61,970 nucleotides of DNA from Polaromonas sp. (GTDB lineage: Bacteria; Pseudomonadota; Gammaproteobacteria; Burkholderiales; Burkholderiaceae_C). The notes below the pieces were generated by a model that worked only from the letters and a program-made list of their open reading frames with translations, was not told the origin of the DNA and did not search any database. The position numbers were made by a program, and so were the translations under genes. Positions 53,532 through 61,677 of this stretch are shown one piece after another. The DNA lies in NCBI RefSeq assembly GCF_030680935.1, contig NZ_JAUXUP010000012.1:1-61970 (forward strand), in the 5' to 3' direction. Each line of letters begins with the position of its first letter. Positions within the stretch are counted from its first letter, which is position 1.

Positions 53532-53897
53532 GTGCTGCATCCACTGTTTTCACTGCTGGTCCGACGGCCCGACCTGGTGGTCGAGCACGTCTCTGGTTAT
53601 GCCGCTCTGGCCCACGAAGAGGCGGCGCAAGCGGCAGCTGAGCTGTTGGAGCGCCTGATCGCAGGTGCGCTGGCTGTGGTGTTTGCTGTGGTGTTTCTTA
53701 CGCTTGCGGGCACCGCCGTGATGCTTGCGGTGATGTTTGGCCAGGTTCACTGGGTGTTGCTGGTCTTGCCGGCAGCAGTGCTGGTGCTGCTGGTATTCGC
53801 GCTTGCCAAAGTCCGCAAGCCTCTTGCCACCCAACGTTTTTCCGAATTGAAGGCACAAGTGCAGCGCGACGCGCACGCCTTGCGCGCCGCCGCGTGA
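53532..53897 (+). CDS. Phage holin family / YqjE-like membrane protein
   Basis: The 121-residue protein begins with GTG and has two adjacent hydrophobic segments (LIAGALAVVFAVVFLTLAGTAV and HWVLLVLPAAVLVLLVFALA), preceded and followed by charged helices. This is the pattern of the YqjE/holin-superfamily III members. It lies 32 bp after the YqjD-like gene. Probably an inner-membrane stress protein, with no lysis role. Confidence 0.75.
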   Translation: MLHPLFSLLVRRPDLVVEHVSGYAALAHEEAAQAAAELLERLIAGALAVVFAVVFLTLAGTAVMLAVMFGQVHWVLLVLPAAVLVLLVFALAKVRKPLATQRFSELKAQVQRDAHALRAAA

Positions 53898-53907
53898 AGT
53901 GCAGACC

Positions 53908-54327
53908 ATGAGCGACACCTCTGCACTTTCTGCGCGCGAACGCCTGGCTTTGAGCCACAAGGCAATCGTTCGCCAGATGAACCATGATTCCGCAGAAACC
54001 GCACCGACGGACGAAGCCGCACGGCCTGAAATAGATGCCTCCGCCAGTTCCTGGGACCTGGGGCGGCAAGTGGTCAGCGCCTGGTGGCGAAACCATCCCG
54101 CCCATCTGGTGGTCGACCTGGCGAGGCCGGTTCTCAGCACTTACGCCGAAGACCAGCCGCTCAAGCTATTGGGCATTTCCGCGGGGCTGGGCGCTGCGGT
54201 GGTGCTCCTGCGCCCCTGGCGCCTGATGTCCGTGACCGGCGCGTTGCTGGCGGCCGTGAAGTCACCCCATCTGTCGGTTGTGGTGGGTTCTCTGCTTTCG
54301 GGCGCCGGGACTAACCGACACCGATGA
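53908..54327 (+). CDS. YqjK-like hypothetical membrane protein
   Basis: The 139-residue protein has the start SDTSALSARERLALSHKAI, a charged middle part and a C-terminal hydrophobic region (LLGISAGLGAAVVLLRPW and LMSVTGALLAAV). It is not closely recognised; the position after yqjD- and yqjE-like genes suggests the third member of that group. ATG at 53908 lies 10 bp after the previous stop. Function unknown. Confidence 0.65.
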   Translation: MSDTSALSARERLALSHKAIVRQMNHDSAETAPTDEAARPEIDASASSWDLGRQVVSAWWRNHPAHLVVDLARPVLSTYAEDQPLKLLGISAGLGAAVVLLRPWRLMSVTGALLAAVKSPHLSVVVGSLLSGAGTNRHR

Positions 54328-54421
54328 ATTTCATACGCAAACCAGCTGGCGTGGTGCCGTCGGCTGGCCAGCTTCTCAACTCTCCGCACCACAACAGACT
54401 TATAAACCTCAAGGAAACACC

Positions 54422-54736
54422 ATGAAATACGCTCGCGCAATTGCATTCGCCGCCCTCGCCGGCATCACCATCATCAGCACTGGCTGCGCAGTCGGGCGTG
54501 GCCAACAGACGGCTGGCTCGTTTGTGGACGACGCTGCCATCACCACTGCGGTGAAGGCCAAGTACGCTGCCGACAAGTCGGTTGCCATGACCTCCATCGG
54601 CGTGGAAACCCTCAACGGTACCGTACAGCTGTCCGGTTTTGCCAAGTCGGCTGCCGAAAAAGCCCAGGCCGAAGCCATCGCCCGCGACACCAAAAATGTC
54701 CGCGCCGTGCGCAACGACATCGTCATCCGTCCTTGA
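54422..54736 (+). CDS. BON-domain lipoprotein
   Basis: The 104-residue protein has a lipoprotein signal ending in IISTGC and one BON domain: DDAAITTAVKAKYAADKSV, then IGVETLNGTVQLSGFAKS and AKNVRAVRNDIVI. BON proteins of the OsmY type stabilise the envelope under osmotic stress. AAGGAAAC lies 5 nt before the ATG. It is followed by a strong terminator at 54791. Confidence 0.87.
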   Translation: MKYARAIAFAALAGITIISTGCAVGRGQQTAGSFVDDAAITTAVKAKYAADKSVAMTSIGVETLNGTVQLSGFAKSAAEKAQAEAIARDTKNVRAVRNDIVIRP

Positions 54737-54790
54737 GCATGAGGCTTCCTGATTGATGTCCAGGCCGCAAGGCCTGGCTGTCAAACTGCG

Positions 54791-54829
54791 AAAAAAAGGG
54801 CCCGGCATTACTGCCGGGCCCTTTTTTTT
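54791..54829. terminator. Strong bidirectional terminator between BON and CsbD genes
   Basis: A 10-bp GC-rich stem (GGGCCCGGCA/TGCCGGGCCC) with loop TTAC is flanked by seven A on the left and eight T on the right. It can therefore end transcription from both strands, as fits two convergent genes. Confidence 0.95.
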
Positions 54830-54869
54830 GCCAGAAATACGTGCAGCGTATAACGCTGCACATCCCGGC

Positions 54870-55067
54870 TCATATTTTGTCGATAACTTTCCTGGCCCTG
54901 TCCTTGACGTCTTCCTTGGCGTCGCCGTAGCCCGCCTGGGTTTTGCCCTTGACCTGATCTGCAAGGCCTTCGCCTTCCAGTCGTTCATTGCCCACCACGC
55001 GCCCGGCCACTTCCTTGATCTTGCCCGCAACCTGATCTTTGCGTCCTTCAACCTGATGTTTGTTCAT
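54870..55067 (-). CDS. CsbD family stress protein
   Basis: The 65-residue hydrophilic protein has the CsbD pattern KDQVAGKIKEVAGRVVGNERLEGEG and ADQVKGKTQAGYGDAKEDVKD. It is a small helical protein typically induced by general stress. It ends close to the bidirectional terminator and converges with the BON gene. A structural or RNA/DNA-related role is not established. Confidence 0.88.
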   Translation of the reverse strand: MNKHQVEGRKDQVAGKIKEVAGRVVGNERLEGEGLADQVKGKTQAGYGDAKEDVKDRARKVIDKI

Positions 55068-55219
55068 GAGATTTCCTTCTGAGTGTGGATCCGGTTGCCC
55101 CTATGGCAACCTGAAACCACTCTAGGCAGGCCCGGACCGCTGGCCCGTCAGTGCGTACCGAACTTCTTGTAGGACATGGTGCAAGACACGCTGGTCCCGC
55201 TGCGGCATCGGGCGATACA

Positions 55220-55699
55220 TCAGCGGTAACAAGGTCCGTGCTGCTTGCGAAAAAAACGCGGATGCAGCGCGTTACTGTCCGCAAAGACACCCAGCGCAGC
55301 GGTTTGCGCCTGTACCTGCAAAGCCAGGTAGGCGCCAGAACCCTGGCGGTAGGCCCACGCATGGCCCTGGCCGACCATCCAGCCGCCCATATCTTCCCCG
55401 TCCAGAGAAACCGCAGCCAACGTACGGCCATAGTCATCCTGGTGGCGTGGGAGGACCTGCACAGTGCGGCCCATCAGACGCGCAGCCAGCGCCTTTCGCG
55501 CGGCCTGTCCACCAGCCTGGCAAATTTCCGGCGCGTCGATGCCGTCGATACGCAAGCTGACCGGCTGACCCCCTTGCTTCGGACGCACCCACACGCTGTC
55601 TCCGTCTGCGACACGTATGACTTTTCCCTGCCAGGCCCATACCGGATGCGCGTAACCAGCTATCAAAACAATAGCAGTTCCAAGCCATGCAGACTTCAT
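55220..55699 (-). CDS. Secreted thermonuclease-like protein (SNase)
   Basis: The 159-residue protein has a signal peptide and an SNase domain: GKVIRVADGDSVWV, LRIDGIDAPEICQAGGQAAR (metal/catalytic Asp and Arg), VLPRHQDDYGRTLAAV, and GHAWAYRQ. ATG at 55699 has GGGAA 7 nt upstream; a second ATG at 55720 overlaps the previous gene by 4 bp. The signal peptide core (residues 8-23) is coded by a copy of the 50-bp repeat. It should cut nucleic acids in the periplasm or medium. Confidence 0.85.
   Translation of the reverse strand: MKSAWLGTAIVLIAGYAHPVWAWQGKVIRVADGDSVWVRPKQGGQPVSLRIDGIDAPEICQAGGQAARKALAARLMGRTVQVLPRHQDDYGRTLAAVSLDGEDMGGWMVGQGHAWAYRQGSGAYLALQVQAQTAALGVFADSNALHPRFFRKQHGPCYR
55632..55676 (+). 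repeat. ~50-bp repeat forming the signal-peptide coding part of the nuclease gene
   Basis: It reads AGGCCCATACCGGATGCGC, GTAACCAGCTAT and CAAAACAATAGCA. It is antisense to the gene, whose frame reads the complement as T-A-I-V-L-I-A-G-Y, giving the hydrophobic core of the signal peptide. Confidence 0.75.
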
Positions 55700-55716
55700 G
55701 TGCAGTTCCCACGCAC

Positions 55717-57438
55717 TCATGCAGTGACGATCCAGCCCTCTAGAGGGTCCATGTCTTCGGGCAAACCGTAACGCGGCGCGCCCTCGGCATGGCGGGCCTG
55801 CGCCCAGGCCACCTGCAGCAGGCACAACACCGCGTCCAGGCAGTCGCCGCGGGCGTCATCCGCCAGCATGTCGCGCTGCGCGTGGCTGAGTTTGAGGCGC
55901 AGCCCCAGTCGGCTTTGGCCCATCTCGAGGGCCGTGACCAGGTCCTTGCGCGCAATCAGCCGCTCCGGTGTCTGTTTCAGGCGATCGTCGCTTTTGTAGG
56001 AGCGGTTGCCGAGGACCTCGCGCGCCAGCAGGCCGGGATAGGCTTCCAGGGCCACACGAGTGCGGTCGCCCTCATGCAGGCCCGGCAGGTGCACGCCGGC
56101 GGCCAGCAGGCGCGGCACACCCGCATGCAGCATGTAGGCCACGGGCGGATTGACCCATTTCATCGAGGGGCTGGAGCCGGCCGGCTTGTCGGTGGCACGG
56201 TGCGCAAACTTGCCGCCAGCTGGCCGGGCAGCACAAAACGCGGCGAAGGTGTGGCGGATGTCGGCGCGACTCAGCGCCGCATAGTGCGCCATCAGCGCCG
56301 GCCAGGCCACGGGCCAGCCGAGCTGCTCGACCAGTTCACGCGGCAGCCCGAACGGCAAGTCAAAACCGCCTAGCCAGGGGCCGGGCTGGCGCAGCCACGC
56401 TTCAAACTCGTCGAGCGAGGCCAGGTACACCAGCCGGGCCAGCTGCACGCGCCCGCCGACGCTGGAACCCAGCGCCAGGACGATGGGTTTGCGGCGCGTG
56501 GGCGCGCTGGAAAAATCGCATCCAATCAGGAGACTCATGTCTGGATTGTCCGCCGGCCAGCCGAGCGCCAACGCCATCACACCCACGGCAATCAGGGCGG
56601 CGCCCAGCACGCGCTGCAACCGGTCGCCCTCGCCCAGAAGATGACCGCCGAGCAGCGCCGCAAACAGCATGGACACTTCTCGCGCCGGCGCCACATGCGA
56701 CAGCGGGGCCACCTGCATGGCGTACAGCACCAGCACATACGACACCGGGCTGATGGCACCGACCAGCAGCGCGTACCTCCACTGCTGGCGCCACAGCAGC
56801 CGCGCGGCCGGGCGATCACGCAGCACCGCCGGCGCCAGCAGCGCCAGCCGCACAAAGTTACCAAGGTAGTCGACCAGGATGGGGGACATCAGCATGAATT
56901 TGACCGCGTAGCCGTCCACCACGGTGTAGCTGGCGATGAAAGCGCCGGTCAGCAGACCGTAAACCATGCCCTTGTGAACGCGGCGGCGTTGTGCCGGGTC
57001 GTGCGCGGCGCGCAGCAGGCCGGGCCCGCCGGCAATCAGGAACACGCCACCCACCACCCCGGCGATGCCTGCCAGTCCCAGGGCCGAGATCTGCTCGCCC
57101 AGCAGCATGATGGCCACCAGCGACGACAGCAAGGGCCCGGAGCCGCGCGCCAGCGGGTAGACCACGGTCAGGTCGGCCTTGCGGTAACCGCGCAGCAGCA
57201 CCACGTAATACAGCACATGCAACACGCCGCTGACAGCGATCACGCTCCACTCGCGCCAGCCCCAGCCGGGCAACACGCCCCAGGCGGCCCACAGCCCGAC
57301 TGGCGCCCAGACCAACATCAGCACAACACTGGTAAAAAAGGCAAAGCGCGCATCGCCGCCAGCCTTCTTGGCCGCGATGTTCCAGCTGGCGTGAATCAGC
57401 CCGGCAAGAACCACCAGCGCAAGGGCGGATAGCGGCAC
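55717..57438 (-). CDS. Fusion of EamA/DMT transporter and DUF429 nuclease-like domain
   Basis: The 573-residue ORF has two unrelated parts. Residues about 1-300 are a ten-segment EamA transporter with two repeats (LIHASWNIAAKKAG, DLTVVYPLARGSGPLL, and YTVVDGYAVK in the second). Residues from 301 (MSLLIGCDFSSAPTRRKP) to the end are a DUF429 domain, predicted RNase H-like nuclease, with an internal GFDLPFGLPRELV. The join is direct with no linker, and the DUF429 start codon ATG is retained at 56538, so two overlapping genes may have been fused by a small frame change. A sequencing indel is possible. Confidence 0.75.
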   Translation of the reverse strand: MPLSALALVVLAGLIHASWNIAAKKAGGDARFAFFTSVVLMLVWAPVGLWAAWGVLPGWGWREWSVIAVSGVLHVLYYVVLLRGYRKADLTVVYPLARGSGPLLSSLVAIMLLGEQISALGLAGIAGVVGGVFLIAGGPGLLRAAHDPAQRRRVHKGMVYGLLTGAFIASYTVVDGYAVKFMLMSPILVDYLGNFVRLALLAPAVLRDRPAARLLWRQQWRYALLVGAISPVSYVLVLYAMQVAPLSHVAPAREVSMLFAALLGGHLLGEGDRLQRVLGAALIAVGVMALALGWPADNPDMSLLIGCDFSSAPTRRKPIVLALGSSVGGRVQLARLVYLASLDEFEAWLRQPGPWLGGFDLPFGLPRELVEQLGWPVAWPALMAHYAALSRADIRHTFAAFCAARPAGGKFAHRATDKPAGSSPSMKWVNPPVAYMLHAGVPRLLAAGVHLPGLHEGDRTRVALEAYPGLLAREVLGNRSYKSDDRLKQTPERLIARKDLVTALEMGQSRLGLRLKLSHAQRDMLADDARGDCLDAVLCLLQVAWAQARHAEGAPRYGLPEDMDPLEGWIVTA

Positions 57439-57635
57439 AGCTCAAGCGGGCAGATAAAAGCCCAGCCGGGGCCGCGGTCCGGCTCTGCCGGCCGCAAGGC
57501 GCAGCGCCCCCTCGGGGCTGGCGTCTGCGGCTCCAGACCTGCCGGCGCAGGTCTGGACAGGCGCCAGAAGCGAAGCCTCCGGCAAGCGGCGGCCTGCAAG
57601 GTGCAGCGACCCGCGCAGCGGCGGAGCGTGGGGGC

Positions 57636-58061
57636 TCAAGCCCTTCCGCAGATGGCCGCGGTGGCCATCAGGTCTTCCAGCAGCGCCAGCGAGACCTTGC
57701 CCGACACCGAATACGGATCGAGCTCGGGCTTTTCAGAGTATTTCAGCAGGATAGAGGTGTTGACCTTGGCCACATTGACCTGGCCCATGGTCCAGCCGCC
57801 GAAACGGCGCTCGCTGATTTCCTCATAGTGCAGCAGCACCACGTCGGTGTGGCGCGGGTCTTTCTGGATATGGCCGTACAGGTCGCTGACCTGGGCGCGG
57901 CCGCCCTCCAGCGCCTGCAGGAATATGCCGCCGCCGTAACAGAGGATGCCGGTGATGCCCATGGCCGGGTTGTGGCTGCGCGACTGGGCCAGGATGGACT
58001 CAGTCACTTCGCCGGAGCCGGGATCGGCCGAACGGCTGGCGTAAAGAAGGCGTACCAACAT
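57636..58061 (-). CDS. BLUF-domain blue-light photoreceptor
   Basis: The 141-residue protein is a short BLUF sensor that binds FAD. The key residues are Tyr7, Asn31, Gln49, Trp90 and Met92; their spacings (24, 18, 41, 2) equal those of AppA (Tyr21, Asn45, Gln63, Trp104, Met106). There is no output domain, only a short C-terminal helical cap, so it must act on a partner protein. It lies 12 bp after folE on the same strand, which suggests co-expression. Confidence 0.93.
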   Translation of the reverse strand: MLVRLLYASRSADPGSGEVTESILAQSRSHNPAMGITGILCYGGGIFLQALEGGRAQVSDLYGHIQKDPRHTDVVLLHYEEISERRFGGWTMGQVNVAKVNTSILLKYSEKPELDPYSVSGKVSLALLEDLMATAAICGRA

Positions 58062-58073
58062 AGCGATATTTCC

Positions 58074-58808
58074 TTAGCTGCTGCTCTTTTTCGGGATCAG
58101 TGACAAAAACTCGCGGCGCAGGTTGGGGTCCTTGAGGAAGACGCCGCGCATCACGGAATTGATCATCTTGCTGTCCAGGTCCTTCACGCCGCGCCAGCCC
58201 ATGCAGTAGTGGCTGGCCTCCATGACGATGGCCAGGCCATCGGGCCGGGTTTTTTGCTGGATCAGGTCGGCCAGTTGCACCACCGCCTCTTCCTGGATCT
58301 GCGGGCGGCCCATGATCCACTCGGCCAGGCGTGCGTACTTGGACAGGCCGATCACGTTGGTGTGTTCGTTGGGCATCACGCCTATCCAGAGCTGGCCGAT
58401 CACCGGGCAGAAATGGTGTGAACAGGCGCTGCGCACGGTGATGGGGCCGACAATGATGAGTTCATTGAGGTGTTCAGCGTTGGGGAACTCGGTGATCGTC
58501 GGACCCTCCACATAACGGCCCTTGAACACCTCATTGAGATACATCTTGGCGACGCGGCGCGCGGTGTTCTGGGTGTTGTGGTCGCCCACGGTGTCGATCA
58601 CCAGGCTGTCGAGCACGCCCTGCATCTTGCCCTCGACCTCGTCGAGCAGCTTTTCCAGCTCGCCGGGTTCTATGAATGCCGCGATGTTGTCGTTGGCGTT
58701 GAAGCGCTTTTTGGCAGCGGCCAGGCGCTCGCGGATCTTGACGGAGACCGGGGTACCTTCTTCGTCAGGTAGCGCCTGTCCTGCGGGCGTGTCGGATTTC
58801 ATAAGCAT
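58074..58808 (-). CDS. folE: GTP cyclohydrolase I
   Basis: The 244-residue enzyme converts GTP to 7,8-dihydroneopterin triphosphate for folate (and pterin) synthesis. Zinc ligands are seen in SACSHHFCP (Cys129, His132) and in SHYCMGWRG (about 200). The family blocks GPITVRS, GLSKYARLAEWIMGRPQIQEE and KMINSVMRGVF are also present. The N-terminal 25 residues are an extra acidic extension. ATG at 58808 or two codons later. Upstream partner of the BLUF gene. Confidence 0.94.
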   Translation of the reverse strand: MLMKSDTPAGQALPDEEGTPVSVKIRERLAAAKKRFNANDNIAAFIEPGELEKLLDEVEGKMQGVLDSLVIDTVGDHNTQNTARRVAKMYLNEVFKGRYVEGPTITEFPNAEHLNELIIVGPITVRSACSHHFCPVIGQLWIGVMPNEHTNVIGLSKYARLAEWIMGRPQIQEEAVVQLADLIQQKTRPDGLAIVMEASHYCMGWRGVKDLDSKMINSVMRGVFLKDPNLRREFLSLIPKKSSS

Positions 58809-58865
58809 GACCAATGTTACCAGCCCGCCCAGCGCCGGTCATGCCTGATTTTTACAAGGGTTTTA

Positions 58866-58912
58866 GGCCTCCAGCCCCTGCTGGACGGGCGCAAGCAGCT
58901 ATAAATTCAGGA
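58866..58912 (+). repeat. ~50-bp repeat covering the 3' end of the DNA ligase gene
   Basis: It reads GGCCTCCAGCCCCTGC, then GACGGGCGCAAGCAGCTAT and AAATTCAGGAGC. The core provides the last codons and the TAG stop (58899-58901) of the ligase gene, read on the minus strand, so the insertion fixed where the protein ends. Confidence 0.82.
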
Positions 58913-60620
58913 GCGCCTTGAGTTCGCCCAGGGTGCCGGCCTCGTGCAGCGGCTTGTCGTCCCGGATGCGCAGCATGCGCGGGAAACGCACGGCGATGCC
59001 GCTTTTGTGGCGCGGACTGCGGTTGATGCCCTCAAAACCGAGCTCAAACACCAGCGCCGGCTTGACGCTGCGCACGGGTCCGAACTTTTCCAGCGTGGTC
59101 TTGCGGATCACGCTGTCGATGCGTTTGAACTCTTCGTCGGTGAGGCCCGAGTAGGCTTTGGCAAAGGCGACCAACTGAAGACCGTCCGCTTTGGCAGGTT
59201 CGCGTTTTTCTATCGCCTTGACAACCGCAGTTGCCTCCGAGGCGTCCACGGGCGCCCGGTTCCACACCGCAAAGGTGTAGTCGGTGTACAGCGAGGCGCG
59301 CCTCCCATGGCCGGCCTGCGCGTAGATCAGCACGCAGTCGACCGTCAGGGGTTCAATCTTCCACTTCCACCACAGGCCGTCGGCCTTGGTCCGGCCCGTG
59401 CCGTAAGCCGCGTCCAGGCGCTTGAGCATGAAACCCTCGACGCCGCGCTGGCGCGACTCGCTGCGCAAGGCGGCAAAAGCCTGCCACGACGCCAGCCGCT
59501 CCACAGGCGACAGTTTCAACGGCGTGCCGGCAAGCAACTGTTCCAGCTTTTCCCTGCGGAGGTGCTGGGGCTGGGCGCGCAGGTCTTGCCCGTCGAGCTC
59601 CAGCAGGTCATAGGCCATGAAGGTCACCGGTGCATCGGCGAGTATTTTTTTGCCCAGGGTCTTGCGGCCTATGCGTTGCTGCAGCAGCGCGAAACTTGCC
59701 GGGCGCCCGCCAGCGGATGGTGCCGCACCCACCCCATCGGTCCACACCAAAATCTCGCCGTCCAGCACCGTCCCGTCGGGCAGCGGCTGAGCCAGCGCCA
59801 CGATTTCGGGGAAGCGCTCGGTCACCAGTTCCTCACCGCGCGACCACACCCAGACCTGACCGGCGCGTTTGACGATCTGGCCGCGGATGCCGTCGTATTT
59901 CCACTCGACCTGCCAATCTTTGACCGGCCCCAGCTTCGCATCCAGACCGTCGAGCGAGCTATCGAGCTGGTGCGCCAGAAAAAAGGGGTAGGGCTGGCCC
60001 GCATCACGAATATCGGCTGCAGCCCCTGCCGTGCCTGCAAGAAGCGCTTCATATTTGATAGCAGACGGCATCACCTTCGCGTCCATGTAACCCATCATGC
60101 GTTGCGCAATGCGTTTGGCGTCCACGCCGGAATGCGCGGCCAGCGCACGCTGCACCAGCAGCTTGCTGACGCCGACGCGAAAGCCGCCGCCGACCAGCTT
60201 GACCAGCAGGAAACGCCCCTGGGCGTCCAGCTCCTGCCAGTAGCTGCGCACGCGGCGGGCCACCTCGTCTTCCGGCAAGCCGCGCAGCGGCAGCAGGCGG
60301 TTTTCCACCCAGTCGGCCAGACCCAGATCTGATTCCAGGGACTGCAGCGGCAGGATGTAGGCAATGGTTTCGGCCAGGTCGCCCACCGCCTGGTAACACT
60401 TCTCGAACAACCAGTCTTCAATGCCGGCCGCCTCGCAGGCGAGCCCGCGCAGCGTGGCGGTTTTGACCACCTGCCGAGGCTTGCCACCCGCGAGAAAGTA
60501 AACGGCCCAGGCCGCGTCTTGCGCCGGTGTGCGGACAAAGTAGCGCCGCAGTGCCTCGACCTTGGCCTTGGTCGCGGTGGTGCTGTCGAGCTCGGCAAAC
60601 AGGCGCGCGAAATGTTTCAT
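58899..60620 (-). CDS. ATP-dependent DNA ligase (ligase-associated DNA damage response type)
   Basis: The 573-residue ligase has an N-terminal DNA-binding domain (1-200), then the adenylation domain with VEWKYDGIRGQIV (Lys of KxDG), SRGEELVTERFPE, VLDGEIL, YDLLELDG and EGFMLKR (motifs I-V), and an OB domain that ends with RFPRMLRIRDDKP. This is the class found with a metallo-beta-lactamase exonuclease and Lhr-like helicase. The repeat at 60015-60063 codes residues about 186-202 (MPSAIKYEALLAG area), and another supplies the stop. Coupled with the next gene by an ATGA overlap. Confidence 0.92.
   Translation of the reverse strand: MKHFARLFAELDSTTATKAKVEALRRYFVRTPAQDAAWAVYFLAGGKPRQVVKTATLRGLACEAAGIEDWLFEKCYQAVGDLAETIAYILPLQSLESDLGLADWVENRLLPLRGLPEDEVARRVRSYWQELDAQGRFLLVKLVGGGFRVGVSKLLVQRALAAHSGVDAKRIAQRMMGYMDAKVMPSAIKYEALLAGTAGAAADIRDAGQPYPFFLAHQLDSSLDGLDAKLGPVKDWQVEWKYDGIRGQIVKRAGQVWVWSRGEELVTERFPEIVALAQPLPDGTVLDGEILVWTDGVGAAPSAGGRPASFALLQQRIGRKTLGKKILADAPVTFMAYDLLELDGQDLRAQPQHLRREKLEQLLAGTPLKLSPVERLASWQAFAALRSESRQRGVEGFMLKRLDAAYGTGRTKADGLWWKWKIEPLTVDCVLIYAQAGHGRRASLYTDYTFAVWNRAPVDASEATAVVKAIEKREPAKADGLQLVAFAKAYSGLTDEEFKRIDSVIRKTTLEKFGPVRSVKPALVFELGFEGINRSPRHKSGIAVRFPRMLRIRDDKPLHEAGTLGELKALLNL
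60015..60063 (+). repeat. ~50-bp repeat inside the DNA ligase gene
   Basis: It reads GGCTGCAGCCCCTGCC, TGCAAGAAGCGCTTC and ATATTTGATAGCA. It lies antisense in the gene, in the linker between the N-terminal and adenylation domains; the core is read S-A-I-K-Y-E-A, the same phase as the nuclease copy (T-A-I-V-L-I-A). Confidence 0.7.
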
Positions 60621-61675
60621 GCGCCGCCCTGCGTCGCCGCTCCGTTCTCAGGCGGTTGCGGCTGGACTTGCTCTTCCACCGGGTCGTCACCGTACTCGGT
60701 GTGAAAGGCTTCAGCCTGCAGGCCCTGCTCCGTCAAGTAACGCACCAGCACAGGCACACTGCCATGCGTGACGATGACGCGGCTCGCGCAGGTAGCGTTT
60801 ACTGCACCCAGCAAGCCGGGCCAGTCAGCATGGTCGCTGAGCACAAAACCCTTGTCATACCCGCCACGGCGGCGCGCGCCGCGCAACTGCATCCAGCCGC
60901 TCGCAAAGGCAACGCTGAAATCGCCGAAGCGTTTGGCCCAAGGCCCACCAGCGGCGCTGGGCGGACACAGAACAAGGGCCCGCCTGAAGTCCGCAGGGTC
61001 GCTGACCTCATCGACCGTCAGTGTTGCGGGCAAATCGACACCTGCCGCGCGGTAGGCGGTGTTGAGGGAGTGCACCGCGCCGTGCACAACGATGGGCGCA
61101 ATCGCGGCGTCCACACCGCTGAGGATGCGCTGGGCCTTGCCAAAGCTGTAACACATCAGCACGCTGGCACGGCCTAGCGCCACATTGGCGACCCACCAGG
61201 TGTTGATCTCGCCGAACAACTCGGCATCGGGGCGCCAGCGATAAATCGGCAGGCCGAAGGTGGATTCGGTGATGAATACATCGCAGCGCACCGGCTCAAA
61301 CGGCGCGCAGGTGGCGTCGGGCGCCACTTTGTAGTCGCCGCTGGCGACCCAGGTCTGGCCGCCCCCTGCCGCGCGGTATTGCAGCCGCACTTGCGCCGAG
61401 CCCAGCACATGGCCGGCCGGGTGCAGAGACACCTTGACGCCGTGGTGCCCGATCGCCTGGCCATAGGGCAGCGTCTGCAGGTCGATGTCGCCCAGGCGCA
61501 CCCGCAGCACGCCCTCGGCCGGCGCCGCCGCCAGGTAATGGCCGTGGCCGACGCGGGCATGGTCGGAATGGGCATGGGTGATCACCGCCCGCGGCACCGG
61601 CCGCCAGGGGTCGATGTAGAAATCGCCGGACGGGCAGTACAGGCCTTCGGGCCTCTGGACGACCAGGTCCTGCAT
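60617..61675 (-). CDS. Ligase-associated DNA damage response exonuclease (metallo-beta-lactamase fold)
   Basis: The 352-residue protein has the MBL zinc motif ITHAHSDHARVGH (about residues 33-45), the SGDYKVAPDATCAPFEPV segment with further ligands, ESTFGLPIYRW and the beta-CASP-like C-terminal part (SDHADWPGLL). It is the partner of the ATP-dependent ligase in the known exonuclease-ligase-helicase-phosphoesterase group. It processes DNA ends in repair. ATG at 61675 lies 2 bp after the cardiolipin synthase stop, and its 3' end overlaps the ligase start by 4 bp. Confidence 0.9.
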   Translation of the reverse strand: MQDLVVQRPEGLYCPSGDFYIDPWRPVPRAVITHAHSDHARVGHGHYLAAAPAEGVLRVRLGDIDLQTLPYGQAIGHHGVKVSLHPAGHVLGSAQVRLQYRAAGGGQTWVASGDYKVAPDATCAPFEPVRCDVFITESTFGLPIYRWRPDAELFGEINTWWVANVALGRASVLMCYSFGKAQRILSGVDAAIAPIVVHGAVHSLNTAYRAAGVDLPATLTVDEVSDPADFRRALVLCPPSAAGGPWAKRFGDFSVAFASGWMQLRGARRRGGYDKGFVLSDHADWPGLLGAVNATCASRVIVTHGSVPVLVRYLTEQGLQAEAFHTEYGDDPVEEQVQPQPPENGAATQGGA

Positions 61676-61677
61676 GG

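Noticed and set aside
58944..60332. 462-codon plus-strand frame
   Set aside because: Antisense to the DNA ligase gene, whose motifs I-V are clear.
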